Source of the DNA: an uncultured Psychroserpens sp. | GTDB taxonomy: Bacteria; Bacteroidota; Bacteroidia; Flavobacteriales; Flavobacteriaceae | DNA length: 64,000 nt | Direction of reading: 5' to 3' | Assembly: GCF_947500255.1 (NCBI RefSeq) | Contig: NZ_CANMRL010000002.1 | Span: 434,001 to 498,000 of the forward strand | In this document: in pieces, positions 52,795 to 61,241 of the stretch | Layout of the letters: each line of letters starts with the position of its first letter | Position numbering within the stretch: position 1 is the stretch's first letter | The notes under the pieces: model-generated | The model's input: only the letters and a program-made list of their open reading frames with translations | What the model was told of the DNA's origin: nothing | Database searches by the model: none | Program-made: the position numbers and the translations under genes

Positions 52795-55281
52795 TTAAAT
52801 ACGCTTTAAAAAACGTTTGATACGTTTCCACGTAGACTCATCTTCTCTTTCATGATACGCATTACCATATACGCCATAACCGTAGCCATAACCATAGCCA
52901 TAACCGTAGCCATAGCCATAATTATGATTTGATTTATGCTTATAGAAGTTTAATATAAAGCTAATGTTCTTTACCTCACCAATTTTATACTTAGCATTAA
53001 TAAGAGACAGCATTCCTTTTTTGGTATAATCTAATCTTACCATAAAAATTGAAGCATCTGCATATTGGGTTAATTCAAGAGCATCAGTAACTAAGCCTAA
53101 AGGTGGAGTATCGAGAATAATCATGTCATATTCTTGACGCAAGGTCGCTATAAGTTCTCTCATTCGATCACCCATCAATAATTCGGAAGGATTTGGAGGC
53201 ACTGGTCCTGATGGTATCACATCCAGATTTTCAATATGTGTGCTATACTTCACATTTTCTAAATCACTCTCGCCAATTAAGAAGTTTACGACGCCTTTAT
53301 CATTGGTGATATTGAAATCTCCAAAAATCTTTGGTTTCCTTAAATCCAATCCCAATAAAATCGTTTTTTTCCCTGAAAGCGCATACACTGTTGAGATATT
53401 AATAGAGCAAAACGTTTTACCTTCACCACTCACCGAAGAGGTAATCATTAATGTTTTTCCAAGCCCACCTTCTTCTTTACCTAATTTCTTAAAAATGAAT
53501 TGTAAACTCGATCGTATAGATCTAAATGATTCGGCAACAGCAGATTTTGGTTTTTCAAAAACAACTAAATTATTTTTGTAATTGTATTTCCCTACAACAC
53601 CTAAAATTGGAATCTTAGACAAGCGTTCTATCTCATCAGAACCATGAATTGTATTATCTAATAGAAAGATGATAAAAATGAGAAACATTGGCGCAAAGAA
53701 ACCTACCATAAGCGCCATCATATAATTTAAGGTCTTATTTGGTCCGATAGGTCTATTTCCAATATCTTTTGCTTCATCAATAACAGCAATATCAGATACA
53801 TTGGCAGCCTTTACAATTGCCGCTTCACCACGCTTTGCCAAATACACATCATATGCTTCTTGACTTAAATTAAGCTTTCTCTGAATTTTTAAATACTCCT
53901 GTTGATCTTCGGGCAAATCTCCCAATTGTGCTTCAAACCTTGCAATATTTGTATTTATAGTACCTAACTGTATATTTATTGTACGTTTTGTTGCATCAAT
54001 AGTCTCCAGCAATACATTCTTTTTAGCATCTATACGTCTATCTATATCCTTAAATACCGTAGATCCTTCCTTTGTGGTGTATTCTAATTTTTGGCGTTCT
54101 GCGGCTAGCCCACTCAATTCACTAACAATACTTAAAATATTACTCTCATTGATCCCTACCGATGTTGGTGCAGCAATTTTCGTGTAATCATTTTTCGATT
54201 GTAGGTACCTTTCAAGCGTATTTAAATAATTGAGTTTTGATTTACCCTCTTCTTTCTTAAAATCTAACTCTTTTAATTTTTCGGTAGTCTCTGTCATTTC
54301 ATCATCAATACTGAAGACTTGATTTTTCTTTCTGAAATCGTTCATCTCAGACGTCACAATCTTCAAATCATCGTCGACGGCTGCAAGACTGCTATCAATA
54401 AATTTTATAGTGTTAGTAGCGTAAAGATTCTTTCGCTCTAATTCTGTAGCACTTAAAATAGCAATGGTCGCATTTAGATAATCGGCTATTTTAGCTTTAT
54501 TATTTCCAGCTAAGGACAATTTAAGTACTGATGACGATTTAGCCGAAGGCGCAATAACCGTATTACCTTTATAGTGGTTAACGACGTTATCAAAATTTAA
54601 AAATTGTAAAAAGTATTCATGAGTTGGTGTTATTAAAGCACCTTTAACTTTTGAAACTGTTCCACTAAAGAAAGAAAGGTTTACGGGTTCTCCAAATTTA
54701 TGAGTGCTCTTATATGGACCTGTAGGTACATTAACTAAATATTTCTTCTTATCTAAGTAACGCTGTACATTCTTTCTATTACCACCAAACTCAGTAAAAA
54801 TCTCAAACTCATCAGTACTGATCATTCGTATACCTATAGGTTGGCCGAGCATTTGCCCTTTAGATTTGTCAATTTTAACAGTAAATGGCGTTTTCTTATA
54901 CACATCAACTTTTCGGTATTTACCTTGTTCAAGGTAAACCATGTAATATTGCAAAGAGTCTACTACTTTTTCATTATGACTTCGTGTATTTATCGCAGTC
55001 ATTACTTTACCTACTTTCCCAGAAACACCTCCCCAATTAAAGGAGATACTTGTATTAGCAGTAAAAAATGGGTTTTGATCATTCTCAACAGAGATAAGAG
55101 AATCTAGCCTATACACACTTTGCTTTCTTACATTCACAAAATAAGCCACAATAAGCGCAATACCTATACATAGAAATACGAGTTTCCATAAATTTAGAGC
55201 CTTAAATAAAAAGCCTCTAAAATCGAAAGACACATTACTCTGGTCTGCATTGTCAATATCTTGAAACTCGCTGTTCGACAT
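52795..55281 (-). CDS. wzc: Wzc-like polysaccharide co-polymerase and tyrosine autokinase
   Basis: An 828-residue inner-membrane protein controlling chain length and export. A cytoplasmic tail and membrane helix are at about 25-47, then a large periplasmic Wzz/GNVR-type domain with coiled coil (around 285-470), a second membrane helix (about 515-540) and the BY-kinase domain: Walker A VSGEGKTFCS (around 613-620), A' LLGLDLRKPKIF and Walker B MIILDTPPLGL (around 720). The C-terminal tail is a Gly-Tyr repeat (about eight GY units) ending VYGNAYHERED, the expected autophosphorylation cluster. It is followed by a basic KRIKRFLKRI end. Confidence 0.95.
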   Translation of the reverse strand: MSNSEFQDIDNADQSNVSFDFRGFLFKALNLWKLVFLCIGIALIVAYFVNVRKQSVYRLDSLISVENDQNPFFTANTSISFNWGGVSGKVGKVMTAINTRSHNEKVVDSLQYYMVYLEQGKYRKVDVYKKTPFTVKIDKSKGQMLGQPIGIRMISTDEFEIFTEFGGNRKNVQRYLDKKKYLVNVPTGPYKSTHKFGEPVNLSFFSGTVSKVKGALITPTHEYFLQFLNFDNVVNHYKGNTVIAPSAKSSSVLKLSLAGNNKAKIADYLNATIAILSATELERKNLYATNTIKFIDSSLAAVDDDLKIVTSEMNDFRKKNQVFSIDDEMTETTEKLKELDFKKEEGKSKLNYLNTLERYLQSKNDYTKIAAPTSVGINESNILSIVSELSGLAAERQKLEYTTKEGSTVFKDIDRRIDAKKNVLLETIDATKRTINIQLGTINTNIARFEAQLGDLPEDQQEYLKIQRKLNLSQEAYDVYLAKRGEAAIVKAANVSDIAVIDEAKDIGNRPIGPNKTLNYMMALMVGFFAPMFLIFIIFLLDNTIHGSDEIERLSKIPILGVVGKYNYKNNLVVFEKPKSAVAESFRSIRSSLQFIFKKLGKEEGGLGKTLMITSSVSGEGKTFCSINISTVYALSGKKTILLGLDLRKPKIFGDFNITNDKGVVNFLIGESDLENVKYSTHIENLDVIPSGPVPPNPSELLMGDRMRELIATLRQEYDMIILDTPPLGLVTDALELTQYADASIFMVRLDYTKKGMLSLINAKYKIGEVKNISFILNFYKHKSNHNYGYGYGYGYGYGYGYGVYGNAYHEREDESTWKRIKRFLKRI
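52871..52919 (-). repeat. Hexanucleotide repeat coding the Gly-Tyr tail of Wzc
   Basis: About eight tandem copies of a TAYGGY hexamer encode alternating tyrosine and glycine. Copies vary only at the third codon positions. Length changes by slippage would keep the frame and alter the number of phosphorylatable tyrosines. Confidence 0.8.
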
Positions 55282-55284
55282 AAA

Positions 55285-56076
55285 TTATCTATTTATTACC
55301 AGGATGATCGTTGTTAAAAAAGACACCACAGAAAATAACGTTGTTAAGGTTTGAACTCCTGTAGTTCCTGTTCCCCAGATTTTTTGTTTTAATGGTTTTA
55401 CATAAATGATATCATTGGGCTGGATATAGTAATAAGGCGATTGCATCACATTGGCATCTGTTAGATCTAAGTGATGTATTTGCTGTCCTTGAGGGTATTG
55501 CCTAATAATTTGCACATCTTTCTTATCACCTGTTAAAGGTATTTCTCCTGCATTAGCAATGGCTTCAAATATATTAACACGCTCTTGATAGACCACTTGA
55601 GTTCCAGGACTACCAACTTCTCCACTTGCCGTATATCGTAATCCTGAAAGTTTTACAGTTATAAAAATGTTTGCAGTTGATTTAAATTGATCTTCTAAAA
55701 GTTTGTCTTTGATAAGCGTCTCAATATCTTCACAGGTATACCCTAGAACATTAAATTTACCTAGATCTGGTATTCTAATATTTCCGTGAATATCAACTGT
55801 AAAGCCATCAAAGTAAGCACGTTCCTCTCCTGACGCATTCAAGCTTCCTTCACCTACTGGATTAAAAATAGTGACATTTTCTTGGTCTAATACTTTGATT
55901 CTGATATTTAAAATATCATTAATTTGAACACGATATAACTTAGGTTGCTCAACCAATGCTTGTGTGGAATCAATAGCAGTATTTTTATTTTGGAGATAAA
56001 CAATATCCTTATGTGGAATACAAGATGTAGATAGGATACACAGTAATAATCCTGTAAGCAATAATAATCTATTCAT
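55285..56076 (-). CDS. wza: Wza-like polysaccharide export lipoprotein
   Basis: An outer-membrane polysaccharide exporter, 263 residues from the ATG at 56074-56076. I prefer this start over one 17 codons upstream because it begins a lipoprotein signal (MNRLLLLTGLLLCILSTSC) and lies downstream of the promoter. It has the poly-export domain (YRVQINDILNIRIKVLDQEN...FTVDIHGNIRIPDLGKFNV) and a SLBB domain (RYTASGEVGSPGTQVVYQE). It ends with a membrane helix (VQTLTTLFSVVSFLTTIIL), common in Bacteroidota members. It is the first gene of the locus, directly before wzc. Confidence 0.92.
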   Translation of the reverse strand: MNRLLLLTGLLLCILSTSCIPHKDIVYLQNKNTAIDSTQALVEQPKLYRVQINDILNIRIKVLDQENVTIFNPVGEGSLNASGEERAYFDGFTVDIHGNIRIPDLGKFNVLGYTCEDIETLIKDKLLEDQFKSTANIFITVKLSGLRYTASGEVGSPGTQVVYQERVNIFEAIANAGEIPLTGDKKDVQIIRQYPQGQQIHHLDLTDANVMQSPYYYIQPNDIIYVKPLKQKIWGTGTTGVQTLTTLFSVVSFLTTIILVINR

Positions 56077-56098
56077 TGTAAAGTTGCTTGTTGCTTCA

Positions 56099-56128
56099 CA
56101 AATATAGTTTATCACTATTAATAACAAA
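56099..56128 (-). promoter_or_regulatory. Promoter of the polysaccharide locus
   Basis: On the minus strand: TTTG (56125-56128), 18 bases, then TATATTTG (56099-56106), a perfect match to both Bacteroidota promoter boxes at normal spacing. The predicted start near 56092 gives a leader of about 16 bases before the wza ATG at 56076. Confidence 0.7.
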
Positions 56129-56179
56129 ACAATTCGTCGTTTTTTTGAGTAATATCGCTTTCTTTGTAAAAAATTTAGT

Positions 56180-58048
56180 TTGAACTATCTAACTGTAGAA
56201 AATATTTCGAAATCTTATGGTGAATTAGAGCTTTTCTCTGATCTCTCTTTCAGCATTCATAAGGATGATAAAATTGCATTCGTTGCCAAAAACGGAAGTG
56301 GCAAGACCTCAATTCTTAATATTCTGTCAGGAGCAGATACACCTGATTCTGGTCAAATTGTGATGCGAAATGGTTTGCGTATTTCTTTTTTATCACAATC
56401 ACCACAATTTGATAACAGCTTGACCATAAATGATACTATTTTTAATTCTGATTCGCCTCAGTTGAAGATTATTGAAAATTATGAGAAAGCGCTCCAAAAT
56501 CCAGAAAATACTGAAGCCTATCAAAAAGCTTTCGAGCAAATGGATATTCATAACGCTTGGGAATTTGAACTGCAGTTCAAACAAATCTTATCACAGCTAA
56601 AACTTGACGATCTCAATCAAAAGATTAGTACAATGTCGGGCGGACAAATAAAACGATTGGCGCTCGCTCAAGCCTTGATTAGTAATCCTGATTTACTCGT
56701 TCTTGATGAACCTACCAACCACTTAGATTTAGAAATGATCGAATGGTTAGAACAGTATTTTGCAAAATCACAGTTTACCTTGTTTATGGTCACGCACGAC
56801 CGTTATTTTTTAGAACGCGTGTGCAACGAAATTATAGAGCTCGATCATGGAAAGCTATACACCTACAAAGGCAACTATTCGTATTACTTAGAAAACAAAG
56901 AAGCCCGAATTACTCAAGAGCAGGTCGAAACTGGAAAGGCCAAGCAACTCTATAAAAAGGAGCTAGAATGGATGCGCCGTCAGCCCAAAGCACGAACTAC
57001 CAAATCAAAATCACGAATTGATGATTTCTCAGATATAAAGAAACGTGCACACCAACGCAGAAAAGATCACAAGATCCAACTTGAGATCAATATGGAACGA
57101 TTGGGCAGTAAGATTGTAGAATTCCATAACGTATCTAAGGCCTTTGATGACAAGATTATTCTTGACGGATTTGAATATGTCTTTAAACGTGGTGAACGTA
57201 TTGGTATTATTGGAAAAAACGGGACTGGAAAATCGACCTTCCTCAACATGCTCACGCACAGCCTTATTCCAGATACTGGAAAGATCATCATTGGAGATAC
57301 CGTAAAATTCGGCTATTACACTCAAGGTGGTATTGAGATCAAACCACAACAAAAAGTGATTGATGTTATCAAAGAATTTGGCGAATTTATCCCACTTACT
57401 AAAGGCCGACAAATTAGCGCCAAACAGTTGTTAGAACGTTTTCTTTTTGATGGAAAAAAGCAGCACGACTATGTAGAAAAATTAAGTGGTGGTGAGCAAA
57501 AACGTTTGTATTTGTGTACTGTTTTAATTCAGAATCCTAATTTCTTGGTCCTTGATGAACCGACTAACGATTTAGATATTGTCACCTTAAATATTCTTGA
57601 AGATTTCCTTCTCGATTTCCCAGGTTGTTTGCTTGTGGTATCCCACGACAGATACTTTATGGATAAAATCGTAGATCATCTTTTTGTGTTTAAAGGCGAC
57701 GGACAAGTACAAGATTTTCCTGGTAATTATTCCGATTATCGCGAGTATGATGCCTTACATCCTTCGGAAGCAAAAACAGAATCTGTCGATAACTCTAGTT
57801 CAGAACAAAAGGAAGATCAGAACAAAAGTCAGAAATTATCATACAACGAACAGAAAGAGTATAAAAATCTCGAAAGCAAAATACGTGCGCTCGAATTAGA
57901 TAAAAAAGCACTCGAAGACCAATTTAACGACGCTTCATTGAGTCAGGAGAAAATTAACGAATTGTCGCAGCAGCTTCAGGGTATTATTGATGATATCGAA
58001 GCTAAAGAATTACGTTGGTTCGAACTATCAGAGAAATTTGAATCTTAA
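56180..58048 (+). CDS. ABC-F family ATPase (Uup-like)
   Basis: A cytoplasmic twin-ABC protein of 622 residues without membrane segments, of the ribosome-associated ABC-F class. First domain: Walker A AKNGSGKTS, signature MSGGQIKRLALAQAL, Walker B LLVLDEPTNHLD. A charged inter-domain linker follows (KKELEWMRRQPKARTTKSKS). Second domain: GKNGTGKSTFL, LSGGEQKRLYLCTVL, FLVLDEPTNDLD. A C-terminal coiled coil (around residues 550-620) matches Uup. The start is TTG in an A-rich leader. It diverges from the polysaccharide locus. Confidence 0.93.
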   Translation: MNYLTVENISKSYGELELFSDLSFSIHKDDKIAFVAKNGSGKTSILNILSGADTPDSGQIVMRNGLRISFLSQSPQFDNSLTINDTIFNSDSPQLKIIENYEKALQNPENTEAYQKAFEQMDIHNAWEFELQFKQILSQLKLDDLNQKISTMSGGQIKRLALAQALISNPDLLVLDEPTNHLDLEMIEWLEQYFAKSQFTLFMVTHDRYFLERVCNEIIELDHGKLYTYKGNYSYYLENKEARITQEQVETGKAKQLYKKELEWMRRQPKARTTKSKSRIDDFSDIKKRAHQRRKDHKIQLEINMERLGSKIVEFHNVSKAFDDKIILDGFEYVFKRGERIGIIGKNGTGKSTFLNMLTHSLIPDTGKIIIGDTVKFGYYTQGGIEIKPQQKVIDVIKEFGEFIPLTKGRQISAKQLLERFLFDGKKQHDYVEKLSGGEQKRLYLCTVLIQNPNFLVLDEPTNDLDIVTLNILEDFLLDFPGCLLVVSHDRYFMDKIVDHLFVFKGDGQVQDFPGNYSDYREYDALHPSEAKTESVDNSSSEQKEDQNKSQKLSYNEQKEYKNLESKIRALELDKKALEDQFNDASLSQEKINELSQQLQGIIDDIEAKELRWFELSEKFES

Positions 58049-58050
58049 TT

Positions 58051-58821
58051 ATGTTTCAAATTATTGAATACATCAAATTTTTATTCAAGTCCACCAACCA
58101 ACATGGTGTCCATTCTCCTTTTGTCTATGATTTGATCACCAAGTGCTTTTATGACAAAACGAAGTACGATGATTATGCAAAGCTTTTATCGTATAGAAAC
58201 GCCTTATTAAAAAACACACAATCTATAGACATCACCGATTTTGGTTCAGGCTCAAGAGTGTTCAAATCAAATTCCAGAGCGATCAAAGCCATGGCCAAAA
58301 CGTCTGGGACTCCCGTAAAAAGATCACAATTACTTTATAGATTAGTTCGTTATTTTAAACCTGAACATACCTTAGAACTTGGGACTTCATTAGGTATTGC
58401 TACTCATGCTATGGCGCTTGCCAATTCGAAAAATAAAATTACCTCGGTAGAAGGTTGCCCAAACACAGCTACATTTACAAAACATCAATTTGACGATTTC
58501 AATATCAACAATGTCACGCTTGAGAATAGTGAATTTGAAACTAGCCTTCCGAAGTTAAAAAACAATACCTACGACCTTGTTTTTTTTGATGGCAATCATA
58601 ACAAAGAGGCGACACTTTACTATTTTAATGAGTTGGTTGATTCGGCACACAACGATTCTGTTTTTATTTTTGATGACATTCATTGGTCGAAAGATATGGT
58701 AGACGCTTGGAAAACGATTAAAGCACACCCTAAAGTCACGGTGACCATTGACACCTTTTTTTGGGGATTTGTACACTTCAGAAAAGAACAGGTGAAAGAA
58801 AATTTCGTCATTAGATTGTAA
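58051..58821 (+). CDS. Class I SAM-dependent methyltransferase
   Basis: A 256-residue protein with an O-methyltransferase-like core. It has motif I TLELGTSLGIATHAMALA (around residue 108), the acidic strand-2 end ITSVEGCPNTA, and YDLVFFDGNHNKEATLYYF followed by FIFDDIHWSKDM. The first 90 residues contain a family-typical start (IKFLFKSTNQHGVHSPFVYD) found in Bacteroidota methyltransferases of unknown substrate. It is two bases after the ABC-F stop and so probably co-transcribed with it. Confidence 0.88.
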   Translation: MFQIIEYIKFLFKSTNQHGVHSPFVYDLITKCFYDKTKYDDYAKLLSYRNALLKNTQSIDITDFGSGSRVFKSNSRAIKAMAKTSGTPVKRSQLLYRLVRYFKPEHTLELGTSLGIATHAMALANSKNKITSVEGCPNTATFTKHQFDDFNINNVTLENSEFETSLPKLKNNTYDLVFFDGNHNKEATLYYFNELVDSAHNDSVFIFDDIHWSKDMVDAWKTIKAHPKVTVTIDTFFWGFVHFRKEQVKENFVIRL

Positions 58822-58896
58822 CAACATTTAATGTGTTGCGTCATATGAAGTGAAATCTGTATCTTGCAGACACATCAATTAAAAGTATATTCCAGT

Positions 58897-59580
58897 ATGG
58901 GAAACGTTATTGAAATTAGAGACATCATTCGTGATTTTCAACTCGGTCAAGAGACCGTTCATGTGTTAAAGGGCATCGATTTAGACATCGAATTAGGAGA
59001 CTATGTTGCCATTATGGGACCTTCAGGTTCGGGAAAATCAACACTTATGAACCTATTGGGTTGCCTAGATACACCAACGGCTGGCTCTTATATTCTCAAC
59101 GGTAAAGATGTGAGTCAGATGAGCGACGATGAATTGGCCGAAATTAGAAATACTGAAATTGGCTTCGTGTTTCAAACGTTCAACTTATTACCACGAACTA
59201 CGGCTTTGGATAATGTCGCTTTACCAATGGTATATGCAGGTGCTTCAAAATCGCAACGTACAAAAAGAGCTGAAGAAGTACTAACTGATGTAGGTCTTGC
59301 CGATCGTATGGATCATAAACCTAACCAACTATCTGGTGGTCAACGTCAGCGTGTGGCTGTTGGTCGTGCACTTGTCAATAAACCATCTATTATTTTAGCC
59401 GATGAGCCTACAGGAAATCTAGATTCCAAAACAGGTCACGAAATCATGACCTTGTTTGACGAAATCCATCAAGCAGGAAATACGGTAATCATGGTAACGC
59501 ATGAAGAAGATATTGCAGCACATGCGAAACGTGTGATTAGACTTCGTGATGGCTTGATAGAGAGTGATACGCGAAATTAA
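58897..59580 (+). CDS. LolD/MacB-type ABC transporter ATPase
   Basis: A 227-residue ATPase from the ATG at 58897. The frame is open from a TTG at 58864, but that region looks like promoter (TATCTTG at 58860). Walker [11 protein letters not shown]-loop [19 protein letters not shown], signature [15 protein letters not shown], Walker [14 protein letters not shown] and switch MVTHEEDIA are all of the LolD/MacB/FtsE class, which serves lipoprotein release or mechanotransmission. No cognate permease is adjacent, so the specific partner is unknown. Confidence 0.9.
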   Translation: MGNVIEIRDIIRDFQLGQETVHVLKGIDLDIELGDYVAIMGPSGSGKSTLMNLLGCLDTPTAGSYILNGKDVSQMSDDELAEIRNTEIGFVFQTFNLLPRTTALDNVALPMVYAGASKSQRTKRAEEVLTDVGLADRMDHKPNQLSGGQRQRVAVGRALVNKPSIILADEPTGNLDSKTGHEIMTLFDEIHQAGNTVIMVTHEEDIAAHAKRVIRLRDGLIESDTRN

Positions 59581-59582
59581 AA

Positions 59583-59999
59583 ATGACTCCGTTTTGGCTT
59601 ATTACTATTTTTGTGGTAGTTGGTTTGTATTTAACTTACCGAGATAATAAGAGTAAGCTTAATACAGAATTCTATAAAAACCTTAATATCAGTCAACTCC
59701 AACATGAACTACTTGATGTATTGGATAAGATATTAGAAAAGCACGATTACAACTCGAATTTCATATATGTAGATTTTGAAAATTTTGAGGCTCTCGATAA
59801 AGAAATTGCCAATTACAAAGCAGCAATTATTGATAACGACTGGAGCACTATTTATAAGCTAAGTGGGGAATTTAGACTTAAAGGCAGATTTCAAGTATTA
59901 TCTGAAGATAATAACTGGCAAGAAGACTTCATTGTTTTAAATAAAAAATTCATTAACCATTTTAATGCATTCGAGAGTTACTACGAAAGTAGAAATTAG
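59583..59999 (+). CDS. Small membrane-anchored protein of unknown function
   Basis: I do not recognise this 138-residue protein. It has one N-terminal membrane segment (PFWLITIFVVVGLYLTY), followed by a charged soluble domain with predicted helices (LQHELLDVLDKILEK, LDKEIANYKAAII) and an aromatic-rich middle (NFIYVDFENFEAL). It has no cysteines or metal motif. It starts 2 bases after the LolD-type ATPase gene, so it is probably co-transcribed and may be functionally linked to it. Confidence 0.8.
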   Translation: MTPFWLITIFVVVGLYLTYRDNKSKLNTEFYKNLNISQLQHELLDVLDKILEKHDYNSNFIYVDFENFEALDKEIANYKAAIIDNDWSTIYKLSGEFRLKGRFQVLSEDNNWQEDFIVLNKKFINHFNAFESYYESRN

Positions 60000-60115
60000 A
60001 ATGCACGTCTTTATCATTAGAATTTCTTTTATTAGAAATTCAGGAAGTTTACTAGTCGAGAACAAGCACAAATAATTGTCTTGCCAGTTCTCTCATTACT
60101 TTTTAACTTGCATCT

Positions 60116-60691
60116 ATGAAAATATATACAAAAACTGGAGACAAAGGAACAACGGCATTGTTTGGTGGCACACGTGTTCCAAAACATCATATTCGTATTG
60201 ATAGCTACGGAACTGTAGACGAACTCAATTCACATTTAGGACTCATAAGAGACCAAGACATCAATAATCATTATAAAGATGTGCTCATAGACGTTCAGGA
60301 TAGATTATTTACCGTTGGTGCTATTTTAGCAACCGATCCTGAAAAGGCCACACTCAAAAATGGAAAAGAGCGGTTAAACATCCCTAAAATTTCCGAAGCC
60401 GATATTGAGCAACTCGAACAAGAAATGGATACCATGAACGAATCATTACCACCAATGACGCACTTTGTGTTACCTGGCGGACATCAAACGGTGTCATTCT
60501 GTCACATCGCTCGCTGCGTGTGCCGTAGAGCCGAACGTTTAGCAAGTGCGCTTAATGATCTGGAACCTTTCCAACCGGAAAGTTTAAAGTACCTCAACCG
60601 ACTTTCTGACTACCTATTTGTATTGGCACGAAAGTTGTCACATGATTTGCAAGCCGAAGAAGTAAAATGGATTCCGAAGAAAGAATCCTAG
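60116..60691 (+). CDS. Cob(I)yrinic acid a,c-diamide adenosyltransferase, PduO type
   Basis: Transfers adenosyl from ATP to cob(I)alamin to make adenosylcobalamin, in the cytoplasm. At 191 residues it carries the N-terminal ATP-binding motif KTGDKGTTALFGGTRVPKHH, DSYGTVDELNSHLGLIRD and the C-terminal signature SFCHIARCVCRRAERL with LNRLSDYLFVLAR. No cobalamin-dependent enzyme gene is in the window. It probably has its own promoter in the 116-base gap upstream, but I see only weak -7-like sequence (TAACTTGC). Confidence 0.93.
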   Translation: MKIYTKTGDKGTTALFGGTRVPKHHIRIDSYGTVDELNSHLGLIRDQDINNHYKDVLIDVQDRLFTVGAILATDPEKATLKNGKERLNIPKISEADIEQLEQEMDTMNESLPPMTHFVLPGGHQTVSFCHIARCVCRRAERLASALNDLEPFQPESLKYLNRLSDYLFVLARKLSHDLQAEEVKWIPKKES

Positions 60692-60787
60692 AGTACCACT
60701 TTGCAGAATAAATTACTAGTTCTACTAGGCTTAAAGCATAAAAAATATAAGTTCTTTAAAATTATTATTTAATTAATTCGTTTTTTT

Positions 60788-60818
60788 CTTGACTTTTTGA
60801 ACTATAATTTTATTTTTG
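60788..60818 (+). promoter_or_regulatory. Promoter of the DUF2795 gene
   Basis: CTTG (60788-60791), 19 bases, then TATTTTTG (60811-60818), an exact -7 consensus at canonical spacing, 23 bases before the ATG at 60842. The surrounding 150-base gap after the PduO-type gene otherwise holds nothing recognisable. Confidence 0.6.
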
Positions 60819-60841
60819 CAAAAAAATAAACACATTAAGAA

Positions 60842-61063
60842 ATGTATTGGACATTAGAATTAGCATCGTATTTAAGTGATGCGCCTTGGCCAGCAACAAA
60901 AGACGAATTAATAGACTACGCTATTAGAACAGGAGCTCCATTGGAAGTTGTTGAAAATCTACAAGCGATAGAAGACGAAGGCGACTCTTACGATTCCATC
61001 GAAGAAATCTGGTCAGATTATCCGACAGATGAAGATTATCTCTGGAATGAAGATGAGTATTAA
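60842..61063 (+). CDS. DUF2795 small acidic protein
   Basis: A 73-residue protein matching the DUF2795 pattern: LASYLSDAPWPATKDELIDY, then AIRTGAPLEVVENLQAIE, with a very acidic C-terminus (YPTDEDYLWNEDEY). The family is small, helical and widespread in Bacteroidota; its function is unknown. It has a strong consensus promoter in front and a hairpin terminator behind, so it appears to be a short, well-expressed monocistronic gene. Confidence 0.88.
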   Translation: MYWTLELASYLSDAPWPATKDELIDYAIRTGAPLEVVENLQAIEDEGDSYDSIEEIWSDYPTDEDYLWNEDEY

Positions 61064-61106
61064 AGGTAATTGAAACAAAAATTACCATTAATGATATAAA
61101 AAAGTT

Positions 61107-61133
61107 AAAAAGTCTCTCATTGAGGCTTTTTTT
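61107..61133 (+). terminator. Rho-independent terminator
   Basis: Arms AAAAAGTCTC (61107-61116) and GAGGCTTTTT (61122-61131) pair over 10 bp with one G-U pair around a 5-base loop, followed by more T. It lies 44 bases after the DUF2795 stop and separates that gene from secA. Confidence 0.75.
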
Positions 61134-61168
61134 GTGCCCGAAATTTTCAGTATAACTAACACAAATCA

Positions 61169-61176
61169 TATCTTTG
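61169..61176 (+). promoter_or_regulatory. secA promoter -7 element
   Basis: TATCTTTG is an exact match to TAnnTTTG, just after the terminator and 65 bases upstream of the secA ATG. The -33 box is poor. Confidence 0.5.
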
Positions 61177-61241
61177 AAATTCCAGAATTTTTAAAGATAA
61201 AACGTTGTTCGCAACGTTTCTAATAACATAAATAAACACGA

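Larger units (their letters stand above)
11322..56076 (-). other. 45-kb surface-polysaccharide biosynthesis and export locus
   Basis: Thirty-nine consecutive minus-strand genes with short gaps or overlaps, from the wza-like gene (right end) to a polyprenyl glycosylphosphotransferase (left end). The content is export/co-polymerase proteins, two initiating transferases, nucleotide-sugar enzymes, an ABC exporter, fifteen glycosyltransferases of types GT2 and GT4, and a set of sulfo-, acyl-, amide-, methyl- and pyruvyl-type decorating enzymes. The density and single direction suggest one long transcript with possible internal promoters. Confidence 0.9.

Noticed and set aside
11322-56076. Possible mobile-element boundaries of the glycan locus
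   Set aside because: No transposase, integrase, tRNA, direct repeat or att-like sequence was seen at either end. The locus is bounded by ordinary housekeeping genes (lnt and an ABC-F gene).
57029-57412. Open frame of 127 codons on the minus strand
   Set aside because: It is antisense to the second ATPase domain of the ABC-F gene, which carries all expected motifs.
60020-60041. Inverted repeat GAATTTC / GAAATTC after the small membrane-protein gene
   Set aside because: Only 7 bp of AT-rich stem with an 8-base loop and no T tract. It is too weak to call a terminator.
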